DNA of 64,000 bases from Variovorax paradoxus (GTDB lineage: Bacteria; Pseudomonadota; Gammaproteobacteria; Burkholderiales; Burkholderiaceae_C): NCBI GenBank assembly GCA_016806145.1, contig CP063166.1, forward strand, positions 1,860,001 through 1,924,000, read 5' to 3'. This document shows positions 1-10,010 of this stretch, piece by piece. The notes under the pieces are model-generated. The model worked only from the letters and a program-made list of their open reading frames with translations. It was not told the DNA's origin and did not search any database. The stretch's first letter is position 1. Each line of letters starts with the position of its first letter. A program made the translations under genes and the position numbers.

Positions 1-1
1 C

Positions 2-373
2 GAGGACGAACTCACCGACCGCAGCGAGAAGTTCCTCGCCAGCGAGCTGGTGCGCGAGAAGCTGTTCCGCCTCACCGGCGACGAGCTGCCCTACACCTCG
101 ACCGTCGTCATCGACAAGTTCGAGGAGGAAGCGCCGCAGAAGAAGGGCCACAAGCGCCTGCTGCGCATCGCCGCCACCATCGTGGTGGAGCGCGACAGCC
201 ACAAGGCGATGGTGATCGGCGACAAGGGCGAGCGCATCAAGCGCATCGGCATGGAAACCCGCGTCGAGCTCGAGAAGCTGGCCGACGCCAAGGTGTTCCT
301 CGAACTCTGGGTCAAGGTGCGTTCGGGCTGGGCCGACGACGAGGCCCGCGTGCGCTCGTTCGGCTACGAATGA
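2..373 (+). CDS. era: GTPase Era, C-terminal part (5' end outside window)
   Basis: This is the last ~123 residues of the ribosome-assembly GTPase Era; the reading frame is open to the left edge. The G domain is missing from the window. What remains is the end of the linker and the type-II KH RNA-binding domain, recognisable from [20 protein letters not shown], whose GDKGERIK core is the KH GxxG-type loop, and from the closing [17 protein letters not shown]. In the family this domain binds the 3' end of 16S rRNA during 30S maturation. recO starts one base after the stop codon, matching the usual rnc-era-recO-pdxJ-acpS order of betaproteobacteria. Identification is firm for a partial gene. Confidence 0.95.
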   Translation, partial: EDELTDRSEKFLASELVREKLFRLTGDELPYTSTVVIDKFEEEAPQKKGHKRLLRIAATIVVERDSHKAMVIGDKGERIKRIGMETRVELEKLADAKVFLELWVKVRSGWADDEARVRSFGYE

Positions 374-374
374 A

Positions 375-1148
375 GTGGCCGCCGCCCACCGCGTTTCGCA
401 CGAACCGGCCTATGTGCTCCATCGCTACGACTGGAGCGAGTCGAGCCTGATCCTCGAGGTCTTCACCCGCCACCACGGGCGCATCGCGCTCGTGGCCAAG
501 GGGGCGAAGCGGCCGAGCTCCAACTTCCGCCCGGTGCTGCTGCCGCTGCAGCCGCTGGAGATCAACTACGGCGGCGACGCCGAGATCCGCACCCTGAAGG
601 GCGCCGAGTGGATGGGCGGCCACGTCATGCCCACCGGCGACGCGCTGCTGTCGGGCTACTACCTCAACGAGCTGCTGCTGCGCCTCTTGGCGCGCGACGA
701 CGCGCACGAGGCCCTGTTCGATGCCTACGGCGGCGTGGTGCAGGTGCTGGCCGGCGACCACGGCGGTGCCCAGGCCGCCACCCAGGCCGCCGCGCTGCGC
801 GCCTTCGAGTTGCTGCTGCTGCGCGAGGTCGGCCTGCTGCCGCAGCTCGACGTGCAGACCCTCACGCTCGAGGCGCTCGAGGCCGGCACCCGCTACGCCC
901 TGGTTGCCGAGGCCGGCCTGCGCGCCGCGGCCGACGACGAGGCCGCGCTGGCCGGCACCGACTGGCAGCGGCTGCAGGCCGCGCTCGACGACCGCGCGCC
1001 GTTCACGGCCACGCTGCGGCTGGTCGCGACCCTGAGCAACGGCAGCAACAGCGCGCTGCGCAACCAGCTGCGCGTGCTGCTCAACTACCATTGCGGCGTG
1101 TCCACGCTGCGCACGCGGCAGTTGATGAGAGATATCCAAGCACTATGA
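375..1148 (+). CDS. recO: DNA repair protein RecO
   Basis: RecO mediates RecA loading onto SSB-coated single-stranded DNA in the RecFOR recombinational repair pathway. The 257-residue product has the family length. The N-terminal OB-fold signature [17 protein letters not shown] (near residues 20-36) followed by LVAKGAKRP is characteristic, and the rest is the helical RecO C-terminal domain. The start is a GTG one base after the era stop, so translation is probably coupled. The last codon and stop overlap the pdxJ ATG by four bases (ATGA). No zinc-binding cysteine cluster is visible, as in many proteobacterial RecO proteins. Confidence 0.95.
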   Translation: MAAAHRVSHEPAYVLHRYDWSESSLILEVFTRHHGRIALVAKGAKRPSSNFRPVLLPLQPLEINYGGDAEIRTLKGAEWMGGHVMPTGDALLSGYYLNELLLRLLARDDAHEALFDAYGGVVQVLAGDHGGAQAATQAAALRAFELLLLREVGLLPQLDVQTLTLEALEAGTRYALVAEAGLRAAADDEAALAGTDWQRLQAALDDRAPFTATLRLVATLSNGSNSALRNQLRVLLNYHCGVSTLRTRQLMRDIQAL

Positions 1149-1921
1149 GCACTTCCTCTGCCTCGGCCGGCACCACCGCGCTGTCGGTCAATCTCAACAA
1201 GGTCGCGTTGGTGCGCAACACGCGCCACCTCGGCATCCCGAGCGTGACGCGGGCCGCCACCCTGTGCCTGCAGGCCGGCGCCCAGGGCATCACCGTGCAT
1301 CCGCGCCCCGACGCGCGCCACATCCGCGCGCACGACGTGCACGACCTGTCGGCGCTGCTGGCGAAAGACTGGCCGGGCATCGAGTTCAACATCGAGGGCA
1401 ATCCGTTCCAGAACCTGATGGACTTCGTGCGCGAGCTGCGTCCCCACCAGGCCACCTTCGTGCCCGACAGCGAAACCCAGTCGACCAGCGACCATGGCTG
1501 GACCTTCCCCGACGACGCCGAGCGCCTGCGCCCGCTGATCGCGGAAGCCCGTGCGCTGGGCGTGCGCGTCAGCCTGTTCATGGACCCGATCCCCGAGATG
1601 ATGGCCGCGGCCAAGGCCGTCGGCGCCGACCGCGTCGAGCTCTACACCGAATCCTTCGCGGCCTCGCGCGGCACGCCCGACGAGCAGGCCGTGCTCGAGC
1701 GCTACGCGGCCACGGCGCGCGCCGCGCTCGCCGCCGGCCTGGGCCTGAACGCCGGCCACGACCTGAGCCGCGACAACCTCACGCCCTTCCTGAAGGCGGT
1801 GCCCGGCGTGCAGGAGGTCTCGATCGGCCATGCCTTCGTGGCCGACGCGCTCGAGCTCGGCTACGAGGCCGCCACGCGCGACTACCTGCGCTGCATCGCC
1901 GAGGCCCACGCCGCCGCATGA
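1145..1921 (+). CDS. pdxJ: Pyridoxine 5'-phosphate synthase
   Basis: PdxJ condenses 1-deoxy-D-xylulose 5-phosphate with 3-amino-2-oxopropyl phosphate to give pyridoxine 5'-phosphate, the last ring-forming step of the DXP-dependent vitamin B6 pathway. The product has 258 residues, close to the family norm. Diagnostic segments are [15 protein letters not shown] near the N terminus, [13 protein letters not shown] with the catalytic His, EFNIEG and ATFVPDSE. The chosen ATG overlaps the recO stop (ATGA). A short Ser/Ala-rich lead of about 13 residues precedes the conserved strand. The gene ends in another ATGA overlap with acpS, so the whole run behaves as one operon. Confidence 0.96.
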   Translation: MSTSSASAGTTALSVNLNKVALVRNTRHLGIPSVTRAATLCLQAGAQGITVHPRPDARHIRAHDVHDLSALLAKDWPGIEFNIEGNPFQNLMDFVRELRPHQATFVPDSETQSTSDHGWTFPDDAERLRPLIAEARALGVRVSLFMDPIPEMMAAAKAVGADRVELYTESFAASRGTPDEQAVLERYAATARAALAAGLGLNAGHDLSRDNLTPFLKAVPGVQEVSIGHAFVADALELGYEAATRDYLRCIAEAHAAA

Positions 1922-2325
1922 TCTACGGCATCGGCACCGACATCTGCGACGTCCGCCGCATCGCCGCGACCTTCGAGCGCCAGGGCGAGCGCTTCGCGCG
2001 CCGGGTGCTCAGCGACGCCGAATTCGCGGTCTGGAAGGCGCGCAGCGAGCGCTGGCCCAAGCGCGGTCTCAGCTACCTCGCCACCCGCTTCTCGGCCAAG
2101 GAGGCCTTCAGCAAGGCCATCGGCATGGGCATGCGCATGCCGATGAGCTGGCGGCTGTGCGAGATCGCCAACCTGCGCAGCGGCAAGCCGGTGATCGTGC
2201 TGCACGGCGAGCTCAAGACCTGGTTCGAGGCGCAGAACCTCACGGCCCACGTCACCGTCACCGACGAAACCGAATACGCCGCGAGCTTCGTGGTGGTCGA
2301 ACGCAAGGATGGGCCCGCGCCATGA
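1918..2325 (+). CDS. acpS: Holo-[acyl-carrier-protein] synthase
   Basis: AcpS transfers 4'-phosphopantetheine from CoA to the serine of apo-acyl carrier protein and so activates fatty-acid synthesis. The 135-residue product carries the two family signatures: [14 protein letters not shown] at the N terminus (Mg-binding Asp) and [12 protein letters not shown] (Glu/Lys of the active site). It overlaps pdxJ by four bases and is overlapped by nagZ in the same way. This placement after pdxJ is standard in proteobacteria. Nothing unusual is seen. Confidence 0.96.
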   Translation: MIYGIGTDICDVRRIAATFERQGERFARRVLSDAEFAVWKARSERWPKRGLSYLATRFSAKEAFSKAIGMGMRMPMSWRLCEIANLRSGKPVIVLHGELKTWFEAQNLTAHVTVTDETEYAASFVVVERKDGPAP

Positions 2326-3410
2326 GTGCGAAGACCGAGGAACTGCTTCTGTCGCCGCTGGTCGTCGATGTGGCCGGCACGGCGCTGACCGACGACGACC
2401 GCCGCCGCCTCGTGCATCCGCGCGTGGGCGGCGTGATCCATTTCGCGCGCAACTGGGAAAGCCGTGCGCAGATGACCGCGCTCAATGCCGAGATCAAGGC
2501 GATCCGGCCCGACCTGCTGATCTGCGTCGACCACGAGGGCGGGCGGGTGCAGCGCTTTCGCAGCGACGGCTTCACCCACCTGCCGACGATGCAGTCGCTG
2601 GGCGAGCTCTGGATGCGCGACGCGATGCAGGCCACCCAGGTCGCCACCGCGGCGGGCCAGGTGCTGGCCGGCGAGCTGCGCGCCTGCGGCGTCGACTTCA
2701 GCTTCGCTCCGGTGCTCGACCTCGACCATGGCCGCAGCACCGTGATCGGCACGCGCAGCTTCCACCGCGATCCGCGCGTGGTCGCGCTGCTGGCCAAGAG
2801 CCTGATGCACGGCATGCTGCTCGCGGGCATGCGCAACTGCGGCAAGCACTTTCCGGGACACGGCTGGGTCAATGCCGATTCGCATGTCGAGATCCCGGTC
2901 GACAGGCGCAGCCTCAAGGCCATCCTGGCCGACGACGCGCGGCCCTACGACTGGCTCGGCGGCGCGCTGGCGGCGGTCATGCCGGCGCACGTGATCTATC
3001 CGAAGGTCGACAGCCGGCCCGCGGGCTTCTCGCCGCGCTGGCTGCGCGAGATCCTGCGCGGCCGCTTCGGCTTCGACGGCGCCATCTTCAGCGACGACCT
3101 CAGCATGGAGGCCGGCCGCTACATCGACGGCGAACTGCTGAGCTTCGCCGACGCGGCGCTGGCTGCGCTCGGCGCCGGCTGCGATCTCGCACTGCTGTGC
3201 AACCAGAGCATCGGCGAGGGCCGGCCACTCGACGAATTCCTCGACGGCTTCGAGGCCGCCGAACGCGCCGGCCGCTGGCAGCCCGGTGCCGAGGCGCGCG
3301 CCAGCGAGGCACGGCGCCGCGGCCTGCTGCCGCAGGGCGAGGCCATCGATTGGCAAGCGCTCACGAGCTCGCGCGGGTATCTCGATGCGCGCCGCCTGCT
3401 CGACAGCTAG
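2322..3410 (+). CDS. nagZ: Beta-N-acetylhexosaminidase (GH3), peptidoglycan recycling
   Basis: NagZ is a cytoplasmic family-3 glycoside hydrolase that removes N-acetylglucosamine from anhydromuropeptides during cell-wall recycling. The 362-residue product has the single TIM-barrel domain of the NagZ subgroup. It includes [10 protein letters not shown] (substrate-binding Asp/Arg), the KHFPGHG signature with the catalytic His loop, and FSDDLSMEA, which holds the nucleophile Asp. The ATG overlaps the acpS stop. No signal peptide is present, consistent with a cytoplasmic enzyme. It is the last gene of the era-recO-pdxJ-acpS-nagZ run; the following gene starts 46 bases downstream and is unrelated. 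Confidence 0.95.
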   Translation: MSAKTEELLLSPLVVDVAGTALTDDDRRRLVHPRVGGVIHFARNWESRAQMTALNAEIKAIRPDLLICVDHEGGRVQRFRSDGFTHLPTMQSLGELWMRDAMQATQVATAAGQVLAGELRACGVDFSFAPVLDLDHGRSTVIGTRSFHRDPRVVALLAKSLMHGMLLAGMRNCGKHFPGHGWVNADSHVEIPVDRRSLKAILADDARPYDWLGGALAAVMPAHVIYPKVDSRPAGFSPRWLREILRGRFGFDGAIFSDDLSMEAGRYIDGELLSFADAALAALGAGCDLALLCNQSIGEGRPLDEFLDGFEAAERAGRWQPGAEARASEARRRGLLPQGEAIDWQALTSSRGYLDARRLLDS

Positions 3411-3456
3411 CGCCACGTCCTCGGCGCCCACGGCGGTCCGTCGCCCGGAGTGACCC

Positions 3457-4806
3457 ATGCCCCTGTGCCTCAGCCTGTTCCAGCACGCGGACGAGGCGGT
3501 GCTGCGCAACCACGCGCACTACTGCCGCCTGTTCGGCTATCCGCACCAGTGGGCCGACACCGAGCGCATCGCCCATCCGGCGCTGCGCGCGAGCGCCCGG
3601 TACAGCCAGATCCTGCGCCACCTGCGCACGCTGGCCGAGGGTGACTGGCTGCTGTTCCTCGACGGCGACTCGGTGGTGTTCCATCCGGTCGCGGTCGAGG
3701 CGCTGATGCAGGGGCGCGATCTCGTCGTGCTCGAGGGGCCATCGACCGGCGACCGCGCCGGTCCGGCCATGACCAACATGCTGGTGTTGCGCAACACGCC
3801 GGCCAACCGCGCGCTGCTGCACCAGCTGATCGTCGACGCGGGCCACGTGGTGGCGCTCGAATCGCCGCGGCTCGACGAGACCGCGCGCCTGGCGCCGGCG
3901 GGCCTGCTGCCCTGCAACAGCGTGCTGGCCGAGGCCTACGTCAACGTCTCGTGGCGCGTCTCGCAGTGGCACGAGGCGCGGGTCTTCGTGGTGAACCTCG
4001 CCGCGCTGCCGGTGCCATTGCCCGTTGGCGGCTGGCGCGACGAGATCCTGCACGACCTGAACCTGCAGGCGCTGCTGGTGCGCGAGGTCAACGGCGCCCT
4101 GATGCAGGGCCGGCCGGTGCTGCAGCCGCCCGCCTATCCGGCGCTGTCCGACGAGGCGTGCACCAGCATCAACCCGCAGGCGCGCATCGCCTTCGTCACC
4201 CTCTACACCCACCACATCGCCACCTACGCGCGCGTGTCGGAGCACAACGTGCGCCGCTACTGCGAGCGCCACGGTCATGCGTACCACGTGTACCGCGCGC
4301 TGCCCGAGGCGATCGGGCCCGGCATCAACGGCTCGTGGGTGCGCACCTGGCTGCTGCAACAGCACCTGCAACAGCACGACTGGGTGATCTGGATCGATGC
4401 CGACGTGATCTTCCGTAATCAGGCACGCCCGTTCGAGCCGCTGCTGCAGGGCCGCGAGCTGCTGCTGGCCAAGGACGTCGGCGCCTGGCAGTTCAATTCG
4501 GGCGTCATGGGTTTTCGCAACACGCCGGCCAACCTCGCGCTGCTGCAGCGCATCTGGGCGCGCATCGGCGAGGTGGCCGACAAGTCCCAGGTCTACAGCA
4601 GCCTCGGCGACCAGCACTACACCAACGAGGTGCTGAAGGAGGAGGGCCTGCTCGGCGAGCACAGCGTGCTCGACAACCTGAGCCTCAACACGCCGCCGCC
4701 GCTGGCCGACGAGGACACGCTGCTGGTCCATTTCGTGAGCCTGTCCGAGCCCTACCGCTCGGTGTACATGGCGGCCATGGACGCCGCCTCGCAGAAGAGC
4801 CGCTAG
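3457..4806 (+). CDS. Putative glycosyltransferase with two tandem GT-A-like domains
   Basis: The 449-residue protein has no signal peptide. It appears to contain the same nucleotide-sugar-binding domain twice. The first copy has GDWLLFLDGDSVVFHP (DGD at residues 69-71), then NMLVLRNTPANRALLHQL. The second has HDWVIWIDADVIFRNQ (DAD at 314-316), then GVMGFRNTPANLALLQRI. The second half also carries LAKDVGAWQFNSGVMGF, which resembles the GMA12/MNN10 galactosyl/mannosyltransferase family (GT34). DxD motifs bind metal and the sugar-nucleotide diphosphate in GT-A enzymes. Donor and acceptor are unknown. It lies between nagZ and another transferase, so an envelope-glycan or protein-glycosylation role is possible. 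That is inference. Confidence 0.75.
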   Translation: MPLCLSLFQHADEAVLRNHAHYCRLFGYPHQWADTERIAHPALRASARYSQILRHLRTLAEGDWLLFLDGDSVVFHPVAVEALMQGRDLVVLEGPSTGDRAGPAMTNMLVLRNTPANRALLHQLIVDAGHVVALESPRLDETARLAPAGLLPCNSVLAEAYVNVSWRVSQWHEARVFVVNLAALPVPLPVGGWRDEILHDLNLQALLVREVNGALMQGRPVLQPPAYPALSDEACTSINPQARIAFVTLYTHHIATYARVSEHNVRRYCERHGHAYHVYRALPEAIGPGINGSWVRTWLLQQHLQQHDWVIWIDADVIFRNQARPFEPLLQGRELLLAKDVGAWQFNSGVMGFRNTPANLALLQRIWARIGEVADKSQVYSSLGDQHYTNEVLKEEGLLGEHSVLDNLSLNTPPPLADEDTLLVHFVSLSEPYRSVYMAAMDAASQKSR

Positions 4807-4937
4807 CCGCGGGCCGTGGGCCGCGGGCGATCAAAGCCCGCGCAACCGTGCAGTACCTGACAGCGCGGCGCCCGCCTCGCAAGGGGGGCTCCTGTACAGT
4901 CGTACGCCCCGGAACAGCAGCGAGCAGAAGCAGCGCC

Positions 4938-5747
4938 ATGGCCGAAGCGAACAAGATCTCCCTGCGCGACCTCGACCTCGTCGTGTCGTACCGCGAGGCC
5001 AGCGAGGAGCGGCGCGAGAACCTCTACACCGTGCTCGCGCACCTGCGGCACACCTACACCGACTACCGGCTGTGGCTGCTCGAGGCCGCGGCCACGCCGA
5101 GCTTCGACTGGCGCCGGCTCGGCGATCCGAACATCCGGCATGTCTTCGTTCCGCACGACGGCCCGTTCCCCAAGTCGATGCTCTACAACACCGGCGTGCG
5201 GCTCGCGCGCAGCCCGGTGATCTGCTTCCACGATGCCGACTCGATCGCCCAGCCGCAGTCGCTGCGGGCCTGCGTCGACGCGCTGATGGAAGGGCAGGAC
5301 AGCGATGCGCTGTGCCCCTACTGGTCGGTGATCAACGTCGCCGGCGCGCTCAAGCAGGGCTTCATGGCCGACCCCGACTATGGCCGCCTGGCCGCGATCG
5401 ATCCGCAGCAGCTGCCCGAGGACGCGATCGTGCTCTACCCCAATGCCAATGGCGGCATCGTGCTGTTCAAGCGCGACGAGTACATCCGCGTGGGCGGCTA
5501 CAACGCGCGTCTCGAGGGCTGGGGCGGCGAGGACGACGAACTGCTGCGCCGCGCCTCGCGGCTCGGTGTGCGCTGGCACTCGATGAACGTGCCGATGTTC
5601 CACCTGCACCACGACTCGGCCTCGCGCGGCGAGCACGTCGAGCGCATCCGCGGCACCGAGAACGCGCGCGCGCCGGAGGCGATCGCCGACATGTCGCAGC
5701 AGGAGGTCGAAGCGCTGGCCGCCGAGCTGTCGGCCTTCTTTCGCTGA
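4938..5747 (+). CDS. Putative GT-A glycosyltransferase (galactosyltransferase-like)
   Basis: The 269-residue protein has the features of GT2/GT7-type transferases: an N-terminal DLDLVVSYRE strand, VICFHDADS with a DxD at residues 99-101, and GWGGEDDELLRRA at 194-206. The last is the acceptor-side motif of the galactosyltransferase C-terminal domain (GT7/GT27). MFHLHHDSA near the C terminus could supply the metal-binding His. I chose the ATG at 4938 because the alternative upstream start adds 30 residues without homology-like character. It follows the tandem-domain transferase by 131 bases, and its stop is 15 bases from that of the convergent metallopeptidase gene. Substrate is not determinable here. 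Confidence 0.72.
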   Translation: MAEANKISLRDLDLVVSYREASEERRENLYTVLAHLRHTYTDYRLWLLEAAATPSFDWRRLGDPNIRHVFVPHDGPFPKSMLYNTGVRLARSPVICFHDADSIAQPQSLRACVDALMEGQDSDALCPYWSVINVAGALKQGFMADPDYGRLAAIDPQQLPEDAIVLYPNANGGIVLFKRDEYIRVGGYNARLEGWGGEDDELLRRASRLGVRWHSMNVPMFHLHHDSASRGEHVERIRGTENARAPEAIADMSQQEVEALAAELSAFFR

Positions 5748-5762
5748 GCGAGGCGCCGCCGG

Positions 5763-6278
5763 TCAGGTCGCGGCGGTTTCCCACAGGCGCGCACCGCCCG
5801 CGTCGATGTGCGTCAGGTACAGCCGCAGGTCGAACTCCAGCTGGTGGTAGTCCGGCTCCATGTGCGTGCACAGCGCATAGAAGGCCTTGTCGTGATCGCG
5901 CTCCTTCATGTGCGCGAGCTCGTGCACGACGATCATGCGCAGCCACGGGGCAGGCACGGCCTTGAACAGGTTCGCGACGCGGATCTCCTGCTTGGTCTTG
6001 AGCTTGCTGCCCTGCACGCGCGACACGGTGGTGTGGGTGCCCAGCGCATGGCGGATCACGTGCAGTTTGCTGTCGAAGACCACCTTCGACAGCGGCCCGG
6101 CCTTGCGCATGAACTCGTTCTTGAGGCCGGTCGTGTAGAGGTAGAGCGCCTGGTCGGTCTGCACGGCATGCGCGCCCTCGGGATAGCGTTCGCGCAGCCA
6201 GGCGCCCAGGCGCTCCTCGTCGAGCAGCCGGCGCACCTGCGCCTGCAGCGTCGTCGGATAGGCCGAGAGGTACTTCAT
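5763..6278 (-). CDS. YgjP-like metallopeptidase (M48-type, DUF45)
   Basis: The 171-residue cytoplasmic protein contains the zinc-protease signature HELAHMKERDHDKAFY: HELAH at residues 119-123 with a third candidate ligand at H129, then an aromatic-rich helix. This is the YgjP/SprT-like DUF45 arrangement, often annotated as a predicted metal-dependent hydrolase. YTTGLKNEFMRKAG and VIRHALGTHTTVSRVQGSKL are typical of the betaproteobacterial members. The ATG at 6278 begins at MKYLSAYP; upstream codons in frame look non-coding. It is transcribed after the yegD-like gene with a 50-base gap. The substrate of this family is not established. Confidence 0.82.
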   Translation of the reverse strand: MKYLSAYPTTLQAQVRRLLDEERLGAWLRERYPEGAHAVQTDQALYLYTTGLKNEFMRKAGPLSKVVFDSKLHVIRHALGTHTTVSRVQGSKLKTKQEIRVANLFKAVPAPWLRMIVVHELAHMKERDHDKAFYALCTHMEPDYHQLEFDLRLYLTHIDAGGARLWETAAT

Positions 6279-6328
6279 GCGCGATGGCGCGATCGATGGC
6301 GCGACCGATGACGTGGAGGGCCCCGCGC

Positions 6329-7588
6329 TCAGCGCGCCGCGAAGGCCAGCCCCGAGGCCACGCCGCCGAACAGGTCGCCCTCGACCAGCGGCACGCCCGC
6401 GAAGCTCTTGCGCAGCGCCTGCTGGAAGGGCCGCAGCGCCGACGAGCCGCCGGTGAGATAGATCGCGTCGAGCTCGTTGCTGCGCAGGCCGGCGCGCTTG
6501 ACGCAGGCATGGGCGCAGGCGATCACCGCCTCGAACTGCGCCGCGAGCTGCTGCGCCATGTCGGCGGGCGACAGGCTGGCCGTGAGGCCGGGCTCGGCGC
6601 AGTCGAGGTCGATGACGGCGGGTGCGTCGCTGACCGAGGCGTCGATCTTGGCCTGCTCCACCGCGCCGAGCACGCGGTGGCCATGGCGCTCGTCGAGCAC
6701 CGCCATGAGCCGGTCGTGCAGCCGGGTGTCGGCATAGCTGGTGCGCAGCTCGCGCGCCTGCCGGGTGGCCTTGGCGAGGTACAGCCAGTTGATCAGGTGC
6801 CACGACGAGAGGTCGAAGAACACCTTGCTCGGCACCTCGCGGCCCTGCGGCCCGTGGTGGCCGAAGCCCAGCAGCGGCATCACGCGGTCGAGGTTGAGCC
6901 GCTGGTCGTAGTCGGTGCCGCCGATGTGCACGCCGGTGGTGGCCAGCACGTCGTCGCCACGCTCCTCGCGCGCGGCGCGCTCGGGGCCCAGGCGCACCAC
7001 GGTGAAGTCGGAGGTGCCGCCGCCGATGTCGACGATCAGCACCAGCGATTCCTTGCGCACGCGCTGCTCGTAGTCGAAGGCGGCCGCGATCGGCTCGAGC
7101 TGGAAGGCGATGTCGCGGAAGCCCGCGGCGCGCGCGGCGGCGCGCAGGCTCTGCTCGGCACGCTCGTCGCGCTTGCTGTCGTCGTCGACGAAGTGCACCG
7201 GCCGGCCGATCACCACGCGCTCGGGCAGGCGGCCCATCTCGCGCGCGGCACGCTCGGCCATCTCGCGCAGGAAGCGCGCGATGATGTCCTCGAAGCTAAC
7301 GAGGCCGTCGAAGATCGCGGTCTTCTCCTGCATCAGCGGGCTGCCCAGCAGGCTCTTGAGCGAGCGCATCAGCCGGCCTTCGACACCGGCCAGGTAGAGC
7401 GCGATCGCGTCGCGGCCGAAGTGCGTGCTGCGGTCTTCGGCGTTGTAGAAGATCGCGGTGGGCAGGGTGGTGGCCGCGCCTTCGATCGGCAGCAGCCGGG
7501 TGGCGCCCGCGATGCGGCAGGCGACGGCCGAATTCGAGGTTCCGAAGTCGATGCCGATCGCGGTGGCGTTCGCGGTCGCGGTGCTCAA
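6329..7588 (-). CDS. yegD: Hsp70-family chaperone, YegD-like
   Basis: The 419-residue protein has an actin-like ATPase of the Hsp70 superfamily: [12 protein letters not shown] at residues 11-22 (phosphate 1), [15 protein letters not shown] (phosphate 2) and [16 protein letters not shown] (adenosine loop). It lacks most of the substrate-binding region of DnaK (about 640 residues) and matches the short YegD class. The start is TTG at 7588-7586, which overlaps the lysS stop (TTGA), so expression is likely coupled to lysS. No J-protein or GrpE partner is nearby. The physiological client is unknown. Confidence 0.85.
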   Translation of the reverse strand: MSTATANATAIGIDFGTSNSAVACRIAGATRLLPIEGAATTLPTAIFYNAEDRSTHFGRDAIALYLAGVEGRLMRSLKSLLGSPLMQEKTAIFDGLVSFEDIIARFLREMAERAAREMGRLPERVVIGRPVHFVDDDSKRDERAEQSLRAAARAAGFRDIAFQLEPIAAAFDYEQRVRKESLVLIVDIGGGTSDFTVVRLGPERAAREERGDDVLATTGVHIGGTDYDQRLNLDRVMPLLGFGHHGPQGREVPSKVFFDLSSWHLINWLYLAKATRQARELRTSYADTRLHDRLMAVLDERHGHRVLGAVEQAKIDASVSDAPAVIDLDCAEPGLTASLSPADMAQQLAAQFEAVIACAHACVKRAGLRSNELDAIYLTGGSSALRPFQQALRKSFAGVPLVEGDLFGGVASGLAFAAR

Positions 7589-9135
7589 GATTCCCTGCGC
7601 AGCGCGGGGAACAGGATCACGTCGCGGATGCTCGGCGAGTCGGTCAGCAGCATCATCAGGCGGTCGATGCCGATGCCGCAGCCGCCGGTGGGCGGCATGC
7701 CGTACTCGAGCGCGCGCACGAAATCGTGGTCGTAGTACATGGCCTCGTCGTCGCCGCCGTCCTTGGCCGCCACCTGCGCGTTGAAGCGCGCGGCCTGGTC
7801 CTCGGCGTCGTTGAGCTCGCTGAAGCCGTTGCCGAACTCGCGGCCCGTGATGTAGAGCTCGAAGCGCTCGGTGACCTCGGGGCGCTCGTCGTTGGCACGC
7901 GCCAGCGGCGAGATCTCGGTCGGGTGCTCCATGATGAAGGTCGGCTGCCAGAGCTTCTCTTCGACCGTCTCCTCGAAGTACATCACCTGCAGGCTGGCCA
8001 GGCTGCGCTGCGAGAGCTTGTCCTTCTCCTCGCTCAGGCCGAGTTTGCGCAGGGCGTTGACGAGCCAGGCGCTGTCGTCGACGCCGTCGCCCGCATCGGT
8101 GTGCTTGAGGATCGCCTCGCGGATCGTCAGGCGCTCGAAGGGTTGCGTCAGGTCGACGGGCTTGCCCTGGTAGGTGAGTTGCTGCGTGCCCACGGCCTTG
8201 TCGGCGATGGTGCGGATCAGCGTCTCGGTGAAATCCATCAGGTCGCGGTAGTTCCAGTAGGCCGCGTAGAACTCCATCATCGTGAACTCGGGGTTGTGCC
8301 GCACCGAGATGCCCTCGTTGCGGTAGCTCCGGTTGATCTCGAACACGCGCTCGAAGCCGCCGACGATCAGGCGCTTGAGGTAGAGCTCGGGCGCGATGCG
8401 CAGGAACATCTCCTGGTCGAGCGCGTTGTGGTGCGTCTTGAAGGGCTTGGCGTTGGCGCCGCCCGGAATGGGGTGCAGCATCGGCGTCTCGACCTCGAGG
8501 AAGTCGTTGGCCACCATGAATTCGCGCAGCGCGCTCACGGCCTTGCTGCGCGCGGTGAAGCGCACGCGCGCCGACTCGTCGGTGATCAGGTCGACGTAGC
8601 GCTGGCGGTACTTCTGTTCCTGGTCGGCCATGCCGTGGAACTTGTCGGGCAGCGGGCGCAGGCTCTTGGTGAGCAGGCGCAGCGTCGTGACCTTGATCGA
8701 CAGCTCGCCGGTCTTGGTCTTCATCAGCGTGCCTTCGGCGCCGAGGATGTCGCCGAGGTCCCAGCGCTTGAATTCGGCATAGACCTCTTCGCCGACCGCG
8801 TCGCGCGTGACGTAGAGCTGGATGCGGCCGGTGGCGTCCTGCAGGGTCGCGAAGCTGGCCTTGCCCATCACGCGCTTGAGCATCATGCGGCCGCCCACGC
8901 TCACGGCGACGTTCTGCGCCTCGAGCGCTTCGGCTTCGACGGCGCCATGCGCCTCGACGAGCGCGGCGGCGCGGTGGCCCGGCTTGAAGTCGTTGGGGAA
9001 CGCGACGCCCTTGCCTTCGGTCTGCGCGGTGCGCAGCAGCTTGAGCTTCTCGCGGCGTTCGGCGATGAGCTGGTTGTCGTCGACGGCGGGCGTGGTCGCG
9101 GCCGGAGCAGGGGTGGGCGGCTGTTGTTCGGACAT
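7585..9135 (-). CDS. lysS: Lysyl-tRNA synthetase, class II
   Basis: LysS charges tRNA-Lys with lysine. The 516-residue product has the class-II layout: an N-terminal OB-fold anticodon-binding domain ([16 protein letters not shown], near residues 80-95), then the catalytic core with motif 2 ([18 protein letters not shown]) and motif 3 ([17 protein letters not shown]) near the C terminus. The first ~30 residues are a Pro/Ala-rich, probably disordered tail ([18 protein letters not shown]), a common extension in Comamonadaceae. Its stop overlaps the TTG start of the yegD-like gene. The 172 bases upstream (9136-9307) hold no gene. Confidence 0.97.
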   Translation of the reverse strand: MSEQQPPTPAPAATTPAVDDNQLIAERREKLKLLRTAQTEGKGVAFPNDFKPGHRAAALVEAHGAVEAEALEAQNVAVSVGGRMMLKRVMGKASFATLQDATGRIQLYVTRDAVGEEVYAEFKRWDLGDILGAEGTLMKTKTGELSIKVTTLRLLTKSLRPLPDKFHGMADQEQKYRQRYVDLITDESARVRFTARSKAVSALREFMVANDFLEVETPMLHPIPGGANAKPFKTHHNALDQEMFLRIAPELYLKRLIVGGFERVFEINRSYRNEGISVRHNPEFTMMEFYAAYWNYRDLMDFTETLIRTIADKAVGTQQLTYQGKPVDLTQPFERLTIREAILKHTDAGDGVDDSAWLVNALRKLGLSEEKDKLSQRSLASLQVMYFEETVEEKLWQPTFIMEHPTEISPLARANDERPEVTERFELYITGREFGNGFSELNDAEDQAARFNAQVAAKDGGDDEAMYYDHDFVRALEYGMPPTGGCGIGIDRLMMLLTDSPSIRDVILFPALRRES

Positions 9136-9307
9136 GGGGAGGCGGTGGGGGAGGCGCGCGCAGGGAAATTCGGCGCGAAAGGCGGGATTTTAGCCCAGGC
9201 GATGGCGCGCGAATTCCGGCGAACCCGTCGCCCGCCTTGCGCCATCAGCTATCAAATTCGAAGCGCGAAACGAAGCGGGGCGGGCGCTGTGGCCCTGCGC
9301 CCGTCGT

Positions 9308-9961
9308 TCAGGCGATGCCCGTGCGCGCCAGCAGATCGCCGACCAACTCGAGCCGCATCAGCGGGCTCTCGAGCTCCATCAGCCGCTGCCGCAGCTCGAG
9401 CTGCATCGGCACCAGCTCGCACCAGCGGTTGGCGACCCAGCCGCAGTCGTCGTAGCGGTAGGGCGCGCCGATCGGCAGGCGCACCGGCGGCGAGCCGGTG
9501 GCGTCCTGCGCGCGCTTGCGTTCCTCGAGCGTGTCGACCAGGCGGCGCAGCGCGGTGGCGGTGTGCCGCAGGTCCTCGGGGATCTCGAGCGCGACGTCGT
9601 CGGCGAGGATCGCGACGTCGGCGATCCACAGGCCGTGCTTCTGCAGTTCGCTGTGGCGCACGCGAAAGCGCTGCGTGCCCACGCACTCGATCTGCAGCAG
9701 GCCGCTCTGCGGCGATTCGAATTCGCGGATCACGGCCAGCGTGCCGACCTCGGCGAAGCGCTCGGCCTGCGCGCCGGCCTTGCGCACCTCGGTGCCGCTC
9801 GTGAGGTTCACCACGCCGAAGGGCACGCCGCCCTTGCGGCACTTGCCGATCATGTCGAGGTAGCGCACCTCGAAGATGCGCAGCGGCAGCAGGCCGCCGG
9901 GGAAGAGGACCGTGCCGAGCGGGAACAAAGGCAGGGAGTTCAGAAGGGGTTGTGTCGTCAT
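9308..9961 (-). CDS. LON substrate-binding domain protein (no protease domain)
   Basis: The 217-residue protein matches only the N-terminal substrate-recognition domain of Lon proteases, starting with LPLFPLGTVLFPGGLLPLRI and RYLDMIGKC. It has neither the AAA+ nor the Ser-Lys protease part, so it is one of the stand-alone LON-domain proteins common in proteobacteria; their role is not well defined. I prefer the ATG at 9961 (MTTQPLLN) over two upstream in-frame starts because AAGG lies 7 bases before it. It diverges from yggT with 49 bases between the start codons. lysS follows 172 bases downstream on the same strand. Confidence 0.85.
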   Translation of the reverse strand: MTTQPLLNSLPLFPLGTVLFPGGLLPLRIFEVRYLDMIGKCRKGGVPFGVVNLTSGTEVRKAGAQAERFAEVGTLAVIREFESPQSGLLQIECVGTQRFRVRHSELQKHGLWIADVAILADDVALEIPEDLRHTATALRRLVDTLEERKRAQDATGSPPVRLPIGAPYRYDDCGWVANRWCELVPMQLELRQRLMELESPLMRLELVGDLLARTGIA

Positions 9962-10010
9962 CGAAGAGCCTTGCGTGGCTATCATCGCACTCCGCTCCAC
10001 CTCGCGCGCC

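Noticed and set aside
2073..3509. A 478-codon minus-strand frame opposite acpS and nagZ
   Set aside because: Overlaps two motif-verified genes; no independent evidence.
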